Below are positions 62,319 to 64,000 of a stretch of DNA of 64,000 bases, one piece after another; the first letter of the stretch is position 1; the number at the start of each line of letters is the position of its first letter. Under the pieces are notes generated by a model. The model was not told the origin of the DNA. It ran no database searches and was given only the letters and a program-made list of their open reading frames with translations. The stretch is taken from the NCBI GenBank assembly GCA_964617645.1, contig CAZTYE010000003.1, positions 248,001 through 312,000 of the forward strand, given 5' to 3'. The position numbers and the translations under genes were made by a program. The stretch is from JADJGC01 sp964617645. GTDB taxonomy: Bacteria > Zixibacteria > MSB-5A5 > CAIYYT01.

Positions 62319-63281
62319 TTACTTGGATTCAGTCGCCACAGCCGGTTGTGGACAAGAATGAGTAGCGGGTTGTTGCTGCCGAACGCTTCGGGACTTACTC
62401 AGGATAAGGATCACTACGGCGCCGGTGATGACGATAGCCGCCAACAATGTTCGCAGAGTGATTTCTTCGCCGCCCAATAGCCAGCCGAGAAATACGGCAA
62501 CCACCGGATTGACGAAGGCATAAGTCGAGACCTTGGCCGGTGTGGTGGCTTTCAAGAGCCAGGCGTAGGCGGCAAAGGCTAACGATCCAAACGTGATCAG
62601 GTAAAGCAAGCCGAGTATTGATCGCAGACTGACTGCGGAGACTGAAAATCCGATCCACTCGCCGCTCACTGATCCGGCAAGCAGGAGCACTACGCCGCCG
62701 ATTAACATTTGGACACTCACCGTTAGCACGCGCGAATTCGGCAGATCAACATGTCGGGAGTAGATTGATCCGCTGGCCCAGCTTAGCGTCGCGATTCCGA
62801 CAGCAACAGCTCCGATCAGATTAATCGCGCCGCCGCCAAATTCACCGGGACCGATCAGCACGGCGATACCGAAAAAGCCGAGCAGCAATCCGGCGAATAC
62901 CGGCATTGGCGGTTTTACGCCCTGCGGGCGCAACCATTCGATCAGTACCATCCAGAAAGGCATCAACGCGACCAACAGCGCCGCCAAACCGGAATTGATG
63001 TATTGTTCTGCCCAGGTGACGATACCGGTACCGCCGACGACGAGAAGTACGCCGGTAACAGCGGCATTTCTCAGTTGCGGGCGCGTGATTCGGCTTCGGT
63101 CCTGCGTTCGCGCATACACATAGAGCATCGCACCGCCGAGAATGAAACGAACACCAGCCGAAATCAGCGGCGGAATCGTCTCAATCGTGAAACGAATGCC
63201 GAGATAAGTAGACCCCCAGATGAGATATATGGCGAGGAAGCCGACAACTAACCGCCAGCAGGCAACAGCGACGTCAGTCAT
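62319..63281 (-). CDS. EamA/DMT-superfamily transporter
   Basis: 320 residues with ten predicted membrane helices in two EamA repeats (LIWGSTYLGIRFTIETIPPLISAG and ISSSTYAFVNP-like half with KVSTYAFVNPVVAVFLGWLLGGE). YedA-like drug/metabolite exporters have this pattern. Its start overlaps the lrp stop by 8 nt, suggesting control by the Lrp-like regulator, often for amino acid export. Confidence 0.9.
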   Translation of the reverse strand: MTDVAVACWRLVVGFLAIYLIWGSTYLGIRFTIETIPPLISAGVRFILGGAMLYVYARTQDRSRITRPQLRNAAVTGVLLVVGGTGIVTWAEQYINSGLAALLVALMPFWMVLIEWLRPQGVKPPMPVFAGLLLGFFGIAVLIGPGEFGGGAINLIGAVAVGIATLSWASGSIYSRHVDLPNSRVLTVSVQMLIGGVVLLLAGSVSGEWIGFSVSAVSLRSILGLLYLITFGSLAFAAYAWLLKATTPAKVSTYAFVNPVVAVFLGWLLGGEEITLRTLLAAIVITGAVVILILSKSRSVRQQQPATHSCPQPAVATESK

Positions 63282-63750
63282 GTTTCTCCCGATTCAATTG
63301 ATCGAGTGGCAGCGAACCGTTTTCCTTGAATGTCTCAAGAGCAATGACGGTGCGCGTCGAAGTCACGGTTGGAATCGTCCCGATCTTGTCGCGCAAGAAC
63401 TGGCCCAGCGCCTCAGTATCACGGATTCGCACCTTTACGAGGTAGCAATCCTCGCCGGCGATGTTGTGGATTTCCAGCACTTCGGGGATTTTGACCATTT
63501 CCGTCGCCGTCTGACAACTGCGGACGGGTTCATCGGCTTTGACGAAGACGAAAGCGACCAACCCGAGATCGACGGCCTTGGGATTGAGTCGCACATCATA
63601 TCCGGCGATAATTCCCCGCTGAACGAGTTTCTTGATCCGCTCAGCAGTGGCCGATGGCACAATGCCGATTCTTTTGGCGATATCTGAATTAGGAGTGCGG
63701 CCATCCTCCTGAAGGATCTGAATGATCTTTTTGTCGAGCTCGTCAATCAT
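63274..63750 (-). CDS. Lrp/AsnC-family transcriptional regulator
   Basis: 158 residues, start with GGAG upstream. N-terminal winged helix (DELDKKIIQILQEDGRTPNSDIAKRIGIVPSATAERIKKL) and C-terminal RAM effector domain (VKIPEVLEIHNIAGEDCYLVKVRIRDTEALGQFL). Likely senses an amino acid and controls the downstream transporter and possibly the divergent gene at 63964. AT-rich DNA upstream is the likely regulatory region. Confidence 0.94.
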   Translation of the reverse strand: MIDELDKKIIQILQEDGRTPNSDIAKRIGIVPSATAERIKKLVQRGIIAGYDVRLNPKAVDLGLVAFVFVKADEPVRSCQTATEMVKIPEVLEIHNIAGEDCYLVKVRIRDTEALGQFLRDKIGTIPTVTSTRTVIALETFKENGSLPLDQLNREKHD

Positions 63751-63963
63751 TCTCGTTAACTCCGTTTATTCGTGCGTTTGTTCATATAATACGTCGAACA
63801 ACAGACTATTGTTTCAGGAATTTGCTTGTGTAATGGATATTTTTCGTCAATGGACTGAGCGAATTTCCGAAAATTGTTCGGCGTTCCGGCTTGCGTTCAG
63901 GTATATTGTCCGAACTTGGAATTCTCGATGCAAACCGTTTAGGGAAGATAGCAGGAGGAATTT

Positions 63964-64000
63964 ATGACTGACCATGCCCAAGATACTCGCGTGCGCGATG
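63964..64000 (+). CDS. Start of an unidentified plus-strand gene, cut by window edge
   Basis: An ATG preceded by AGGAGG (7-nt spacing) opens a frame of 12 codons (MTDHAQDTRVRD) that runs off the window. It is divergent from lrp with a 213-nt gap. Too short to identify. Confidence 0.7.
   Translation, partial: MTDHAQDTRVRD

Noticed and set aside
1..64000. CRISPR array, prophage, insertion sequence or replication origin
   Set aside because: No regularly spaced direct repeats, no integrase or transposase gene, no dnaA box cluster or dnaA gene were seen.

Overview
The window is a GC-rich chromosomal segment of a Gram-negative (diderm) bacterium. It holds a complete set of KDO genes for LPS, a TolQ-TolR-TolA/TonB-TolB envelope system, Lgt, MacB/LolD-type export and several predicted lipoproteins. 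Two large secreted proteins end in tandem dockerin-like calcium repeats ending in 'VNYIFAGG'-type motifs, a style I associate with uncultured lineages of the FCB superphylum such as candidate phylum Zixibacteria. That assignment is inference from protein style, not a database match. I see no prophage, insertion sequence, CRISPR array, rRNA operon or replication origin.

Layout. 1-6.5 kb (minus): 3' truncated lgt, a secreted beta-helix/membrane protein, a small membrane protein, a REP-like repeat pair, then Nudix hydrolase, lepA and a multi-pass membrane protein. 6.6-11.1 kb: a small lipoprotein, an HDOD signalling protein with a degenerate receiver, tRNA-Ala(CGC), and a cytoplasmic histidine kinase with its sigma-54 response regulator. 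11.2-16.5 kb (minus): a tightly overlapping operon gatC-kdsB-pyrG-kdsA-kdsC-kdsD-atl, which makes CMP-KDO and the CTP it needs. 16.9-18.2 kb: gdhA. 18.4-21.0 kb (minus): a two-radical-SAM peptide-modification (RiPP) cluster with a 29-residue precursor. 21.3-24.2 kb (plus): a DtxR-family regulator behind a 26-bp palindrome, then feoA and feoB. 24.3-30.1 kb: an NmrA-like protein, DUF1015-serA-serC, and a serpin lipoprotein. 30.2-31.9 kb (minus): prs-rplY. 32.1-38.4 kb (plus): a tandem ECF-type ATPase, tolQ-tolR-tolA/tonB-tolB, and a DEAD-box helicase. 38.5-47 kb: a c-type cytochrome, Fic protein, miaB, a haem-monooxygenase-like protein, GNAT, hemW and a glycosyltransferase-TPR fusion. 47.1-55.4 kb (minus): a beta-propeller lipoprotein, FG-GAP dockerin protein, double-CDGSH protein, MmgE/PrpD enzyme with a histone-H1-like tail, and a 954-residue dockerin protein. 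55.5-59.8 kb (minus): a four-gene MacB-like exporter. 60-64 kb: a glycine-zipper lipoprotein, DJ-1/PfpI protein, PNPOx-like protein, EamA transporter, Lrp regulator, and the first codons of a plus-strand gene.

The strongest candidate for an undescribed system is the RiPP cluster at 18.4-21.0 kb. A short gene (19573-19662), not obvious by length, encodes a peptide ending SAPCPWYCKRFFPILPPD. Its start codon overlaps the stop codon of a radical SAM/SPASM maturase, and a second radical SAM/SPASM enzyme lies just downstream. The cluster has its own promoter with a perfect TTGACA box and an adjacent TGTGA-N6-TCACA site, and it is divergent from the iron-uptake operon. Other points worth following up are the histone-like tail on the MmgE/PrpD enzyme, DUF1015 sitting where a phosphoserine phosphatase would be expected, and the degenerate receiver of the HDOD protein.
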